Shown in pieces: positions 20,987-33,421 of a stretch of 64,000 bases of DNA (position 1 is the stretch's first letter; each line of letters opens with the position of its first letter). Location: the NCBI GenBank assembly GCA_000727475.1, contig KL647289.1:3549600-3613599 (forward strand), read 5' to 3'. Source of the stretch: Sarcocystis neurona. Taxonomy: Eukaryota > Apicomplexa > Conoidasida > Eucoccidiorida > Sarcocystidae. The notes below the pieces were generated by a model. It was not told the origin of the DNA and ran no database searches. It saw nothing but the letters and a program-made list of their open reading frames with translations. The translations under genes were made by a program, and so were the position numbers.

Positions 20987-23062
20987 AAACAACTACGGCA
21001 ATTTTCGCCGATAGTCGTACTTTCACCCCTCGAAATCCTCAACACTCATCAACCACGTTGCATATACGGCAGTTGTATACGCATGTGCTTGTGTGTGTGT
21101 GTGTCTCTCTCTTTCTGTCTGCAAATACACATTAACGAGATAAAAGTGTGCGTGTATATATGGTTCTCTTCCTAGGAGTCTGCAGGTACGCATGTGCGTA
21201 TCTGTACGTGGGCGCGTGCATATGCTGTCTACGTAGTGCATGTCTGACTAGACGCGAAAATTGTGCACTTACTCCTATGTGTGTGTGAGTGAGAGCAGAG
21301 CACGCAGCTCGTCTTGCGTTGCACTAACGGGGCAGTATTTTACTCCTTCCCACGTGCAGCACACGCTTGTACGTAAACGCGCGATGGAAGTATATACCTA
21401 CAGTACACATAGGGTAGTCAAAGGACGCCTAGACCGTTGATATACGTAGATACGCTAGAAAAACTTATCAACAGTATGCGGAAGTATCCACGTATACACG
21501 TAGTCGAGCGGGAGAGGAATATTTGATTCTTGTGAACTTTTGGCTTTCCACGGTGCGCCGGCTATTGGGACGCGTGCTTTCTACAGATCATCGGAGCAGC
21601 GAGGATGCCGCTGCAGTAAGCTCCTACACAGGAGAAGCGGCAGAAAACAGAAATGTGTTTACGTGTATATAAATATACATATATATGTATATATATAGGT
21701 AGATAGGTAGATAGATATTCTCGCGAACGTAGACATTGACAGAGGGAGAGTAAGACACGAATAAAGAGGGAAGGGAAGGAACGTAAAGAGCTTGATGTCC
21801 ACGTTGCAAAGGGAGAGAATTAGAGGAACACAGACGGGGACGAAGGAATTAAGGAGAGGTGTGATTGATTGCCACGTCTGAGAGAAGGAGAGAAAGAAGG
21901 AAGAGAACGGGGGGAAAGCAGAGGTGAGGTCCTACTTGTCCCACCTTCAGCTATCACTGTTGTCTTGCTTCGGCTTTTGCCAGGTACAAACAGCAGTGGC
22001 TGTTCCTCACGGCCTGGAAAGACTGAGGGACAGACCGACAAATACTGTCTGTTGGGAAACGAAAAGCGTCAATAAGCGCTGGACTGTCACACACACAAGC
22101 AAGACACAATAGTGATCGTTCACCATAATGTCTCACTACATTCTTCTGCACCGAAAACCCTGAGCAAAGAAACCGCATCACTTTTCTGCCCGGGTCAAAC
22201 GAGCAGCTCTCTCCTGTCTGAAACGCTGCTTGAAACGAAGGCGTGTCTTTTCATATCAGCGCAGCTCTTCCTGCACGTCCAGCTGTTTACGACGGTCAGG
22301 CAAAGCTCACTACGATTTCAACACAGTGCCACACGGGAGCGCCCTTTTGTTCTTCTTAGTGTTCTGTGTACATGCGTATATGCGCATGTGTAGACGGATA
22401 AAGATATCCATCTACACATTCTCTATTGTCCTCTATTTTTATACATATATATACATTGAGGATATTCACAGGCACCCACACACACGTGCGTGAAGCCAGC
22501 ACAGAGCTGTGGCAGATCTTCACCTGGTCGTGTACGGGTACGTGCTGTCCCCCTAGCTACAACGAACAGATAGCACAGGTTTCTACATGAATCGCGATTG
22601 CCCCTCTGAGTGAAACCATCATTGCGACCACGTTGCCTCGAAAATTACACATTTAAACGGGCATTCTTTGCTGACTGACGAATATGTGTATCCCTATATG
22701 TGTGTGTGTACGGGTATGCAAACGTATATATGTGTAAGTATACGTGAATCATACACTGAAACATGCCAACGGATATGCGCGTGTATATTGAAATGTTTTA
22801 ACTATGAATGTGTAGCTGGACAGTGGCGACTGGCGCTCTGCGAAACAGGAAAAGACCGCATTTTTACATTTGGCGCACAACGCATTCGAGCAGGGAGTAC
22901 CACGTGTGGCTGAGAACCGGCAGCCAGATGTGTATGTCTGCGTGTGTGCATGGTATTGAGCTACCTTTGCACGCGCCTTCACAGAGAAATAAGTGGCACT
23001 TACATTGCAGCTGCGGTCCTCGGCGCAGCTCCGCATGCGCCTAGAAAGCGAAAGAAGTGACA
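20987..23062. other. No supported gene; scattered exon-like pieces
   Basis: Unique-sequence DNA with short microsatellites (21085-21120, 21660-21715, 22430-22460). Small plus-strand pieces after good acceptors look coding, for example after CTTCGGCTTTTGCCAG at 21981 and around 22815-22915, but no chain of exons could be built. Confidence 0.3.
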
Positions 23063-23601
23063 GACAACTGAGTGTCTGTGTTGCTACGAGATCCTTACCG
23101 ACGCACTTACCAGGGAAAAAAAGTTAAGAGAGGAATACCGAATCCTGTGTGTCGGCTGCATGAAGGTAGAAATTTGCGTGCTGCGAAAGACGCAGAGACT
23201 GGAAGTTGTTTAGACCTAAACAGTGAACCCTGTTTTCGTTATATTGTCGACCACGGGTATTTATCTTGACTTGAAGTCAGATTATGTCCTGTACTACTCA
23301 AATTGTCTCCGTAAACAACAACTGAGCATTTGCATTTCTGTACTGAAAAATTGAAGTTCCGTGAATTGACACTACTGTCGAGGTGTACGTATGGATCTGC
23401 GCAGCTCTAACAACATAAGAAGATGTTCAGTATGTGCCCGGCTTCGCTTGTTAAATTTTTAACCTTTTCCGATTGACTACTTTCCCAGCAATGCAACAGA
23501 AGAAGTGTACCTGGAACCAAGGTTGTCCAAATTATGTGGGCTACCTAGAAGGGAATGCGAACCACGTTATGTTGCTCTTTACTGCGGCTTGCATGGGCTA
23601 A
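23063..23601 (+). CDS. Candidate two-exon 3' end, Cys-rich with hydrophobic tail
   Basis: Exon up to 23165 reads ECLCCYEILTDALTREKKLR then EEYRILCVGCMK and ends at AAG|GTAGAA. A phase-0 exon (23500-23601) reads KKCTWNQGCPNYVGYLEGNA then NHVMLLFTAACMG and a stop. The arrangement Gly-Cys, x3, Val, x2, Leu, x2, Asn before a hydrophobic stretch recalls the end of the large loop and last membrane helix of tetraspanins, but the helix is too short and no CCG motif was found upstream. Other frames through 23500-23640 are also protein-like, so this is tentative. Confidence 0.3.
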
Positions 23602-25205
23602 ACAAATACGTGTTTCAGCTCTTTCGTCGGGGTGAAGTGCCAAAAGGTTTTAAAGCTGAGTCAAGGCTCCTGAAGGGACGCGGAGTCAGGAAATGCGCGG
23701 CACCAAGATTCAAAGAGAGTTTAGAGCGTGCAACATATATGTTACACGTTTGTGTATATAGCTACGCAACTTTTCCTTCTTTTCCCAGCAGCAGCTGGGA
23801 GTGCTAGTTGGTCGTTATGCACTCGTGAACACATACGTCTTTATAAATTAATACATACTTGTACACCTATACCTACGTAGCGACGTATGGTATACATGTA
23901 CAAGTATGAGCCGCCAGGGCGAGACACTGCAAATGGATGAACTGGGGGGCCCTCAAGCTTTCTTCTGGTTGGATGAGATAGTTATCGTCGGGCGGGCAAG
24001 ACCCTTCATTTGACGGGTGTCGTACACTGTGTACTCTCTCCGGTGAAGACACTGAAGAGGAAACTGTACGCTTCCAAAGACGATATGTATATGTCAGTAG
24101 AAAATACTTTCCAGTTCTTGATACAGGCACTGGCTACACGTTCCTGCGAAGGCAAACGTTCTGCGATACAACTGAGAAGGATAAGAGAGGGAGAAGTTTA
24201 AGTTGCAGAAACCATCATACACATACAAAAATACATATACGTGGATGTCTTCCACCACATGTGGGTCTCTAGCCTCTACCTACGTACGTATTCATATCTC
24301 TCTTTATCTCTGCATATATAAACATATATACATATGTACACATATATACACGTATGCATGTATGTGAGCATACGTATATACACGTGTGTGTTAGCACGCT
24401 TGCGCAAGCTTCTCTAAAGGTGAGTCTAAATCGTCATGAGCGGTGAGTACACCATGTCTTACGATTACTGTACGGACTTTCAGAACGTGGTCCGCAACTA
24501 TGAGCAGGCGCCACAGAAATCGCACCGTTAAAGATTCAGGGACAAATGTGACTTTACATTAAAACTGCAGTGATCGAATTTTCCGTGTTTGCATCCGGAG
24601 GTGAATAGCTCATAAGCACCGCATTGCTTTTAGTGCCTGTTGACCTTGAGGTAGTGGAACCGCAGGTGGACTCAAAAAGAAATCCTCCGTTGTCATACAT
24701 GTATGAATAACTGATCCGCAGTAAAGTAGAATTGGGACCACCTCTTCCGCCTTGGAAATTCGTTCACTGTTTCGCGTACACGCGCTGCAAATACTGCTTC
24801 CAGAGAGAGAGCATGAAGAAGGCTTGAATACACTCTCGGTGCTACTGTCTATTTTTAGGCAATCACAACTCCACCATATGAAACACAGAGAACTTTTTGA
24901 TGTCTAGCGCTTTATGGGAAAAGCTGTGAACCTGGTGGCCTACGTATTCAAAGCGTGACGCCCTAAAACTGATCCCTGGCACCTTTTGATAGAATCGGCT
25001 CGAAAGAGCACTCACGCTGTGCTGCAATGCCGTTCTCGATTCATCTTGTAGCTTGCTATCGTATGCACACATCTTAAACTGAACGACGCACGCAGCCCAC
25101 TGTGCCTGTTATGAAGGTTGTGCAAGACCTAAGTAATTCTCAAAATTACATTTAAGCGGAACCGTGCTGAGGATAATATTTGTTTCCTTCTCACACGCAT
25201 GCTAG
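23602..25205. other. No supported gene; one exon-like frame
   Basis: A plus-strand frame at 24010-24201 ends in a stop and reads VHCVLSPVKTLKRKLYASKD then DMYMSVENTFQFLIQALA, which is protein-like but has no assigned splice sites. An ATG at 24454 opens a 25-codon frame (MSYDYCTDFQNVVRNYEQAP). A TA/GT microsatellite lies at 24300-24390. Confidence 0.3.
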
Positions 25206-25545
25206 TGTTACTTTGGAAGCAATAAGGGAAGCTGCGGGGCCGCAGGTGAAGAGGTTGTCACACATTTTCAAACGGGAGTATTGCATGCATGCTGGGAGCG
25301 AACTACTTCTCCTGAAGTACAACGCGGATAGTTTCTGGATGGGCATTTTACACCTATTTAGAGCCTTTCAGTCGCCGTGTGTGTCAGGGCTAACCGTAAC
25401 CTCCTTTCTGTGTGGCAGCACGATCTCCCGCAAACTGCGAGAGCTGAAGCCCTCGCGTGGCGCATTACACTGCGCCTTGTTGTCGAGCGAGCTGTTGCAG
25501 AGACAACCTTCTTTAGACAAGAATGCGGCAGGGGGAAGCTTGGAC
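25206..25545 (+). CDS. Candidate exon pair upstream of the coiled-coil gene, unknown function
   Basis: Exon 25206-25380 (VTLEAIREAAGPQVKRLSHI, FKREYCMHAGSELLLLKYNA, DSFWMGILHLFRAFQSPC) is separated by a 38-base GT-AG intron, with acceptor CCTCCTTTCTGTGTGGCAG, from exon 25419-25545 (HDLPQTARAEALAWRITLRL, VVERAVAETTFFRQEC), which ends at a strong GTAAGC donor. Phases agree. A further exon at 25788-25877 would continue in phase (MFHCSRMQTSPKQGKVVSVP) but overlaps the start assigned to the next gene in another frame, so either these exons belong to that gene's 5' part or the two genes overlap. No family recognised. Confidence 0.4.
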
Positions 25546-25859
25546 GTAAGCACAAACACAGATGCTTCATATATGCACAGACATACACGTCAAACGTGTT
25601 CATATCCTTTTGTCCACGCGCGCACATGCGCGTGCACCAGCTGTGGCCTTTAAATATACATATGTAAAGGTCCTTAAAAAATGCAAGTCAAGCACATTCC
25701 GGCAAACCTAGATTTCCTCGAAACGACCGGCTTTGAGTTTGCATTCATGTCTCTTCGTGTGATGATCGTGCTTTGGGACGCTTTCAGTGATGTTTCACTG
25801 TAGCCGAATGCAGACCTCGCCAAAGCAAGGAAAAGTGGTCTCAGTTCCGCAGATCTCGA

Positions 25860-28800
25860 ATGGCGGAAAACTCAGGAGGTGAGCGGCGTAGCCGCTCCAG
25901 TTCTCCTTTCGGTGCCAATTTCGCGACACTAGCAAATGAGAATTCTTACGTGGAGGACTCAAAGAGGTTCCGGAAGCCGGCAGGTCACGGGGGTTTCGAC
26001 ACTCTTCAGCTTGGGACAAACGCCTCGAGAGCCGCCACACTCCTCGAAACCAATATTAGTAGTGCAACCGACCTCACGAAGGCGACAGAAAACTTGAAGA
26101 AGATTCTGAGTCTGCAAAAAATATTGCTCCATGCACCTTCTACCGATGCGCGTCTTTTAGTAAGTCGGCAATTGAAAATGTTTGCTAGAGTAGGTTGAGT
26201 GAATACGGAAACACCAAGGTTACTGCCTCACTCGTGCAGCAGGCCGTCGCTGATGTATTGCCACGATATCTACGGAAAGGTAGATCGCGTTGTCCTTCAT
26301 ACGTGATTAACGCACCGGGTGACCACCTACTTCCACCGTACGTGAGATCCGCCCAAAATAGGAAAAGTGCTGGCCTTCTTTCCGCTTGCGAGCCATATAC
26401 TCTGTGGAGAATACGCGAGTACAGTTTGAAGCAGCACCCGATTCACATCGTCCTCTGCTGGAAGTGTGCCCGTGGTGTATGAACAGGAACGTCGGGGCCA
26501 AATGCACGAAGTCGACCAAGCGTTGCTCACGCAGCAGAAGTACTATGCCAAAGAAGAAGAGCAGTTTCGTTTGAAAGAATCCCAGCTGAGAGTGGGCAAT
26601 CCTTCCCGCCATGCACACCCCTGCCGGGCCCAATCAGAATAAGTCAGGTTCTGTTGTCATAGAAATCACAAGTATTAGATTGCTTTCAACGTGTATAGGG
26701 TAACTCTAGCTGCCTCATCATCAATGCACAAGACCCTTCTTGAGGACGGTTCTGCGAAACCGAGACAACGTACACTTTGAACACGTGTTTTAGCTCCGAT
26801 ACGAACAGACAGCGGCGTATCTACCGGCGGAACCCTGAGCAAAAACAGTTGTCGGTTGTCACGCAGACATAGAAAGTACGAAGAAAGTCCGTCGCCACGA
26901 TGCGACGTCACAGCTGTTTTCATCGCTTCCACGTGCTGCTTTTTGATCATGTTCCAGTGTAACTTTGGAAGGTAAGAATGTTGCGTATTTGTTCTACAAA
27001 ACGTGAATTACACAATGACAGCTGCTTTCACAGAACCCACGTGCTGCTCAGCATAATCGAGGGTGACTCCAGAAGGTGCAGAAAGTGCATAGTTGTACCG
27101 CAGAACGTGAGGTATTTTGACCTCAAGTTCCGCCCGGATGCCACACGTGAGACGCCGACGCTGATGTCCGATATGAGAGACCTCATGAAGACGCAAACTA
27201 CTTTTCGTATGTACGCGTGCTCAAGGAGAAGGAAGCGCAACTGCACCTGCAATTGGAGAGGTTCAACAAGTTTATCGATACGAATGCGGAGAAGAAACGT
27301 CGCGCTGAAGAGAGGGCTGCTGCTGACCGCGTAACGATTCACGAAGAAGAGAAAAAAATTGCTGCCCTGGAACTGGAACTCAGACAGAAGGAGGCCGACT
27401 GCGACAAGCTAGAGGCGTGCGCTAGAAAATGTGAGCAACCTCCGGTATTGATGAATTTGTCACACGTCAGATAGTTATCAGAAAATGCGTAAGGCTCGCC
27501 CACCCGTACGTGATCCGCGCCTTGTGGTTACACTCCTGCTGCTTCACCAAACAGCACACTGATAAAATGCATAAAAGCTTACTCCGATTTTCGAAGGCAG
27601 GAATTGAAGATCTGCGGGAACCCCTCCGTGTTCACACGTCCTTTGCGTCTCTCGAACAAAATTCCGTGACATTTCCCCCTTCCTTTCTCTCCAATAGTGC
27701 CAGTAACGCACCTCGAAGGAATCAGTCGCTAAGGACCGGCCTTGTTCTGGCACTCAAGGCATTACACAGTGGATTCAATAAGCACTCCTGTACCACAAAC
27801 GCGAGGATACCCGTTAGGTTGCCACTTTTCCCTCCTTTCTGGAACTGTACAGTTTTTGTAGTGGACACAAGAGCCCTTGCAACGATCCGGTTAAAGGCTT
27901 GCCTTCCTCTGCTGTCACGGTAGAACTTTCTTCCTTTGCAAGACCTAGCTGGGGTTCTACTATGGTCATTGACTACAGTGGTATTTTCAGTATGTTTGTG
28001 CTTCCTTGTTTTCAAAGCACATTCTCATCGCTAAATAAAATGCAACTAGGGGAGTCCAGGGAAGAGTTCTGTTGCAAGACTGGAACTGAAAACCAGTGCG
28101 GAACACAGCGTGGTCTTTGCAACTAGCTGTTCTACTTGGGAGCAGATAGTGCTACATTAGAAGCGAGCACCCGACACGCCTCTCCACCGTGACATACAAG
28201 CAATTCTCAATCTCCCCTCTGACCCAATCTTCGTGTAAGTTTGTGCTGATGGAGGCCACGGATCCCCCTTAATGTAGCCTTGTTGCTCTTGGTGACACTA
28301 CCCTGCTTACAGCCATATTTTCGCTCTCAAAAAAAAGAATGCGGTTACTCAGGTGGTTTGCTGCAGACAAAGTTTTTGAGGACTTTCTGGCAGCAGCGGT
28401 GCGAGAGGGTGAGGATTTTCAAGAAATCACGGACTTGATGACCAGATACGAGCTCTTGCGCTCAATTCACGCCAACCTAGTTAAAAAAGAGGAGGAACTG
28501 AATGAGAAGAGTGATCGGGTTCGGAATGCTTTGCTGGCATACAAGAAACATGCGGCAAACGAGATTCTGGTGAGGAAGCTAGGGTATATTCGTGTGGCCC
28601 GATGCAGCAAACAGCGATTCTCACCTTCTTTAGGGAGCTCTGCAAATTGAGGCATTTTGCCGTTCTCTTTGATGCAGAACAGATAAGGCACTGACACGGC
28701 GAGGAGTGCGCGACGAAGCTGTTTGTCATGATTACACTTGTTGACCGAATATTTTGCCGTGTAGTTGCGACGAGAAGTCGTGAGCATGATGTATCTGCAA

Positions 28801-31780
28801 ATGTCGCAGACGCAAATTATTTGTGGAGCTGGTAGTGGCTAAGCCATGACCGCTGTGTGTCTAGCTCCTGCTGCCTTTTGTGAAGGCAGTGAAAGAAACA
28901 AACGTGCAGTGTCACCAGTATCGAACGAGGCGCCTGCATATACGGCCACGTCCGTATGTATACGTACACATATATGTGTCCCTACAGACAGAGAACTAAG
29001 CCTACACTAGTGCGTTTCTCTTTGTTTGCCTCCACTCGACTGATGCACGTGTGTTTGAAGAACGACGTTGTCGTAAGGAGTTCGGGATAACCTGAGCGCT
29101 CGGTAGCTCTCAGGCGCTCCTTCAGATAGGGGATTCAGCGTTGCGCAGGATGCTCACCTGCGTAGGCAGAGCAGCCCGTGTTTCCCGCAGGAGAAGAATA
29201 ACGCGATCGCCGCCCTTCAGCGCGAATTGGAAGCGTGTGAGAAAGAGAAAGTCAGCAAACAAGCCCAAGCGGACGAGTTGCTCAGCCATACAACAGATGA
29301 GGCGTTGTACTTTGGCCAGCTGCTGCTCTCTATTCAGAATCTTTTTCAGCGATGCAGTGAGAAGAGGCCTAACATCCAGCACTCCAGTTGCCTTGCAAGG
29401 TTACTCCCTCCCCAGTCGCCACCGTAAGCCTTTGCTGAAGCTGTTCTTTTCACGCTTCTCTACTACGGAGGTAGCACTTTCTGATTCTGTAAAGCTCGGC
29501 TTCTTTACCCTCCCCCGCTCATTAAACTTACGAATATGGTTACGGCTGTGCTTCGACATCTGTGTAGTCACTAAAAGTGCGCTTCCACGTAAGCATGTTT
29601 GTTTGCGTTGCATTTCACTAGTATATTATTCTTTGCTCCCTCTTTCCCTGTGCAAGTCATCTTTCCATCCTTCCCCCTTTCTCGTGCTGTGTTGCTCTCT
29701 GTCCATTTCACTTAATCCGGTCCGCCCTTTTTCCAGCACTAATAACCATTTAGCGAGTGACGAACCTCTTGGCCACACACTCGCTCTGCTGGTCCCAATT
29801 TACATGGCGCAGAACACCGGGAGAGCAAGCATTTGGCATACCAAGCACCGGATGTAACAACGGCAACTCTCTAAACAGTCTTGAAACCCTAAACCCTCCA
29901 CGTGACGAGGAGTCAACAGGCGAGAATACAGCTAACAAACGCAGTTCTGATATCGAAGAAGGCAATCACACCAGCGCCTTCGGATCGTCAGCCACCATCG
30001 GGAAGGATGCAGCGAGTTGCCCTACAGAGAAAGGAGAAGGTACCAGAAAGGAAGCAGGTACTCCACCAAGGACGCCACGTGGAGCAGCTGCAACCGCAGC
30101 AGCAGCAACCAATACTGTCCATTCCAATAGTGAAACTAAATTGGACGTAGGGGATGGGAATGAGAAGAATGTGCCTTCCCCGCTATCGACTGCGGCAGCA
30201 GTGGCAGGGGCACATACGGCACCTGCTGAGGTTGATGTGCCAGGTGGTCGTCTCGATAACAACAGCCCACTTACGAAGGGTGGCACTGACGCCACAGCGC
30301 CCGGTAGACGAGGAGGTGTTGCAAATGCCGGTGAAAAAGCGAAGAAACAAGAACCGCCCGTGGATCAGAGAGCAGCGTGCGACGATGCAGTTCAGATGCT
30401 GGGAGTCGTCGAAAGGTACCTGAAGGATTTCAAGGACATATGCGAGACGCTCACCAAAAACAGGAGGCAACAACTCAAGGGCGGTAGATTTGTCAATCTT
30501 AACGTCAACTACGCCCAGAAAGACGGTGAGCAAGAAGTTTCTCTATCCGTTTGTACCCTGTAGTGTGAAGCCACCATGGGCGGTCAAACTGGCCACAAAG
30601 TCGTATGTGTCTACCCTATCGAGTGCAACTGTAAACCAATACTTGCAAAAGGAAAAGAAGCAGCACAAATTTCATAACATCTCTGCTGCGTAAGCCCTAA
30701 GAACTGTTTAACAAGAATCTAAAACAGAAGAGTGGAGCTGTGGGGCTTACAGACTAACGAGACCGAAGGTCAGATACTCCGTCCCGATCCGCAGTGATGC
30801 AAACCTCACAACTGTGTAAGTTTGTCCACGTGCGGTGTCGCTACAAGAACTGTGCTCAGGAGCCTGTGGTTCTTCCTTGACGGTTCGCAACCGGTATACG
30901 CACCAGAGCAGCCTACTTTTGCTGTTAAAAAGTTTTATTGTGCGTGAATTCTCCTCCCTATGTGAATTACGTAGAGCGAGGTCCGCCCTGCGTACGCAGC
31001 TGTGAGGGATACTCATTGCGCCTGAACACGTTACCTGTGCCCGTGAGTATGTAATGCACTGCCATTTGAACGACCAAAGATGTAGAAGTTCCCCCGCCAG
31101 AGAACACACTGACGTACAAGGTCGAGCGGAGGCGCTCTGCTGGCGGCACTACGCTTCATTCTTCCAGAGACAAGTGTTCGGCCAACGTACCTCATGAAAC
31201 AAAACACATCTCTACAGATACAAAGAAGGAGCCTCCTAAGAAGTACACCAACCATTTCGCCTCGTGTTCCTCTCTTTCTCTCGTGTCGAGTTTACGCGTA
31301 TGCCGTCATCCCATCCATGCGGTTCTTGATGCACAAAGGGGTGTCCGGTTTTTCTCTTGTTCATTCTTTTTCAAGCCCTCTGCCTGCCCCAACCACAGTT
31401 GTGTACGTGCGTACGTCTATGTCATTATTTCTGCATAGACGTTTCTACGCGAGCACTTGTACGTAAACACAGATGCATATATACAATAATTCCGTGCGTA
31501 TACTTACATAAGTCTTCCCGGTTCGTGTTAGTGATTGTGTGTTCCCCTTTGTCATTCCTCCCTTTCAGATGTCATAGAGTTCGTGAAGGTCTACGATAGT
31601 CGAGGACAGAAGAATTTAATGGTTACTGGCGGAGACACTACTAAAGATGTTCTGTCCTCTGTATCCAGCAAGAAATTTCTTCCTAGAACGCGGACGCAGG
31701 CACTACGCCAGGCCACGGCACAGACTCTGTCGCCAGCGTTCAACGCAGTTAACGGAACGTCCTACAAAAATTACATGTAG
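25860..31780 (+). CDS. DUF4200 coiled-coil protein, CCDC42/CFAP73-like (axonemal)
   Basis: Nine exons agree in phase: 25860-26159, 26240-26279, 26393-26463, 26487-26591, about 27226-27430, 28367-28569, 29191-29399, about 29813-30525 and 31569-31780, giving about 685 residues. The core matches the CCDC42/CFAP73 layout: RPLLEERRGQMHEVDQALLT (consensus LLEKRREM.EVDQAL), then KEAQLHLQLERFNKFIDTNA with EKKRRAEER, then EDFQEITDLMTRYELLRSIH, and finally YFGQLLLSIQNLFQRC (consensus LL..IKMA..NLFQ). The family acts on inner-arm dynein and sperm or flagellar axonemes; here the likely site is the flagellum of the microgamete. The large exon 8 is a low-complexity insertion followed by DFKDICETLTKNRRQQLKGG. 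The start of exon 5 and of exon 8 are the least certain boundaries; intron 8 is 1,043 bases, intron 3 only 23. Confidence 0.75.
29884..29897 (+). repeat. Two copies of the telomere-type heptamer AAACCCT in an exon
   Basis: AAACCCTAAACCCT lies inside exon 8 of the coiled-coil gene and is read as part of LETLNPP. AAACCCT/AGGGTTT is the coccidian telomere unit and is known as an interspersed repeat in Eimeria coding sequence. Confidence 0.8.
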
Positions 31781-32915
31781 AATGCACTGGTTTGTTCGCA
31801 TATGAATATACATCTACATGTGTATGCATATATGTACATACAGCTGGACAAAGAAAGGCGGTGAACAAGCCCACACATGTACGTACATATTGACGTAACA
31901 GCACATACACATTTACATGATCAAATATGTGCGCCGCAGGCGGCCGTCCATATACATATATATATATATATCGGTGCATCACACTCAATGTGTGCGTGAG
32001 TCGCCACGAGTCGGACGACTGCGAAGCGATCGTGACTGTGCCACGAGAGATTAGCTGTGGCGTCTTCGCCAGTGCAACTCTACACTGTGGCTCCGTTGTA
32101 CACTAGAAAGACGTGCACATGTGCACACCGTGAGACACACGCAGACTTATGTATGCACTACCATCATCCTGTAAGCGCCTTATATATATGTACACGCGTA
32201 TGTGTGTAAACCTTACGTGGACGTGCACCTCCAGAGGCAGCACAAACTCATGCGCGCACGACCACGCAGGCCTGCAGCTAGTCGCTTGTTGACGACGGAG
32301 GTAATAACGTACGCATATCCGTGTACACACTGACGCGCGCGTCCTTGGATGCTTGCAAGGTTGCTTTTAGTGTTCGCGTGTACAAGTGCACTTCTCACCA
32401 GCGTAGAGGCGACAAGAGCCAAAGATGGTGGGCGGAGATTCATATATCTGGTTGGCAGCCTCCTTTACTCCAACGCTCCACCCGTTTGTGTATATACGAG
32501 CATACGTACATCCTATGTGTAAATCAATTTCGTGTAAAGCTTCTTCATGAGAAGCAGCGAATAAGTTGATGTCTTTCTATAATGCGGCACTCATCAGGGC
32601 GCTTGATCTGCTTTTTCATTCAAAGCATCCAGGCCACCACTGTGGCGCTCACACTGACACACAAACGGTGATCTCATCGGTTCACCGACGCATTAGCGTT
32701 TATATATATATATGTACATACACACATACGTATACTTCTGCGTGACCGTAATAAAGCTTTTTTACCGCTCACGGTCACCTATTACGTCATCCGTACTTTG
32801 ATGGTAGGGACATAGTGCATTTGGGCGCTATTGATCCCCACGTTAACACTGAAGAGTACAGGTAGTAAGCATACTTTAAAATTGATATGTGACACAATTG
32901 GTTTTACGTCGACTG
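31781..32915. other. No gene recognised
   Basis: TA/GT microsatellites at 31800-31980, 32180-32210 and 32700-32730 are separated by unique sequence. Open frames are short and none is joined by convincing splice sites. Confidence 0.4.
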
Positions 32916-33421
32916 ATGGCGGACTTCTCGACGCAGAAGAAAAAAGAATCAGAAGCTGCAACGCAGGAAGCAATGAATAGGTTGTCGCTTAGTGTGGATG
33001 TTGAGTATTCGCTCTAGCCCACCGTTCTGGAATTTTTCCGCAGGTGGGATAATTCTTTTGTCGCACTGCTGCTCGAAGTGTGGTGAATACTATACAATTG
33101 TAGACGCACCCCTTTGACAAACTGGATTACCCAACAACTTTAAATCAGCTTCTGTGCTTTCAATTCCTCTTCGGATGAAGAAACACATGCTAAAAGGACT
33201 TGCGGTCTCACCGTTTGTAAAGTGCGGCTACGAGGAGAAAGCAGCCATACAGTGTAGTGGTGCTAGGCATAAAATGCACGCTTTTGAAAATAAGACAGAC
33301 TGATGGGGGTTGCATTAGCAATGAAGAAACACATATCTTCTGAGCGTTTCTCTTTATAGAACACGAATTTCAGAAACTCGAAAATCGGGTTGGCAGGGGA
33401 CGCGCACAGGTCTGGTATTGA
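32916..33421 (+). CDS. Candidate small two-exon coiled-coil protein, 45 residues
   Basis: ATG at 32916 opens MADFSTQKKKESEAATQEAM followed by NRLSL and a possible donor at 32992 (phase 1). After a TTTCTCTTTATAG acceptor, an exon from 33360 reads HEFQKLENRVGRGRAQVWY and stops. Phase agrees and the product would be a short charged helix. An alternative donor is AG|GTTGTC at 32981, which would join a Cys-containing piece near 33045 (SHCCSKCGEYYTIVD). Which exon follows is open. Confidence 0.3.

Noticed and set aside
33045..33110. SHCCSKCGEYYTIVD as a DPH4-type zinc site
   Set aside because: Only one Cys pair is present, the second pair is missing downstream, and the frame needed to include the preceding WDNSF requires a shift.
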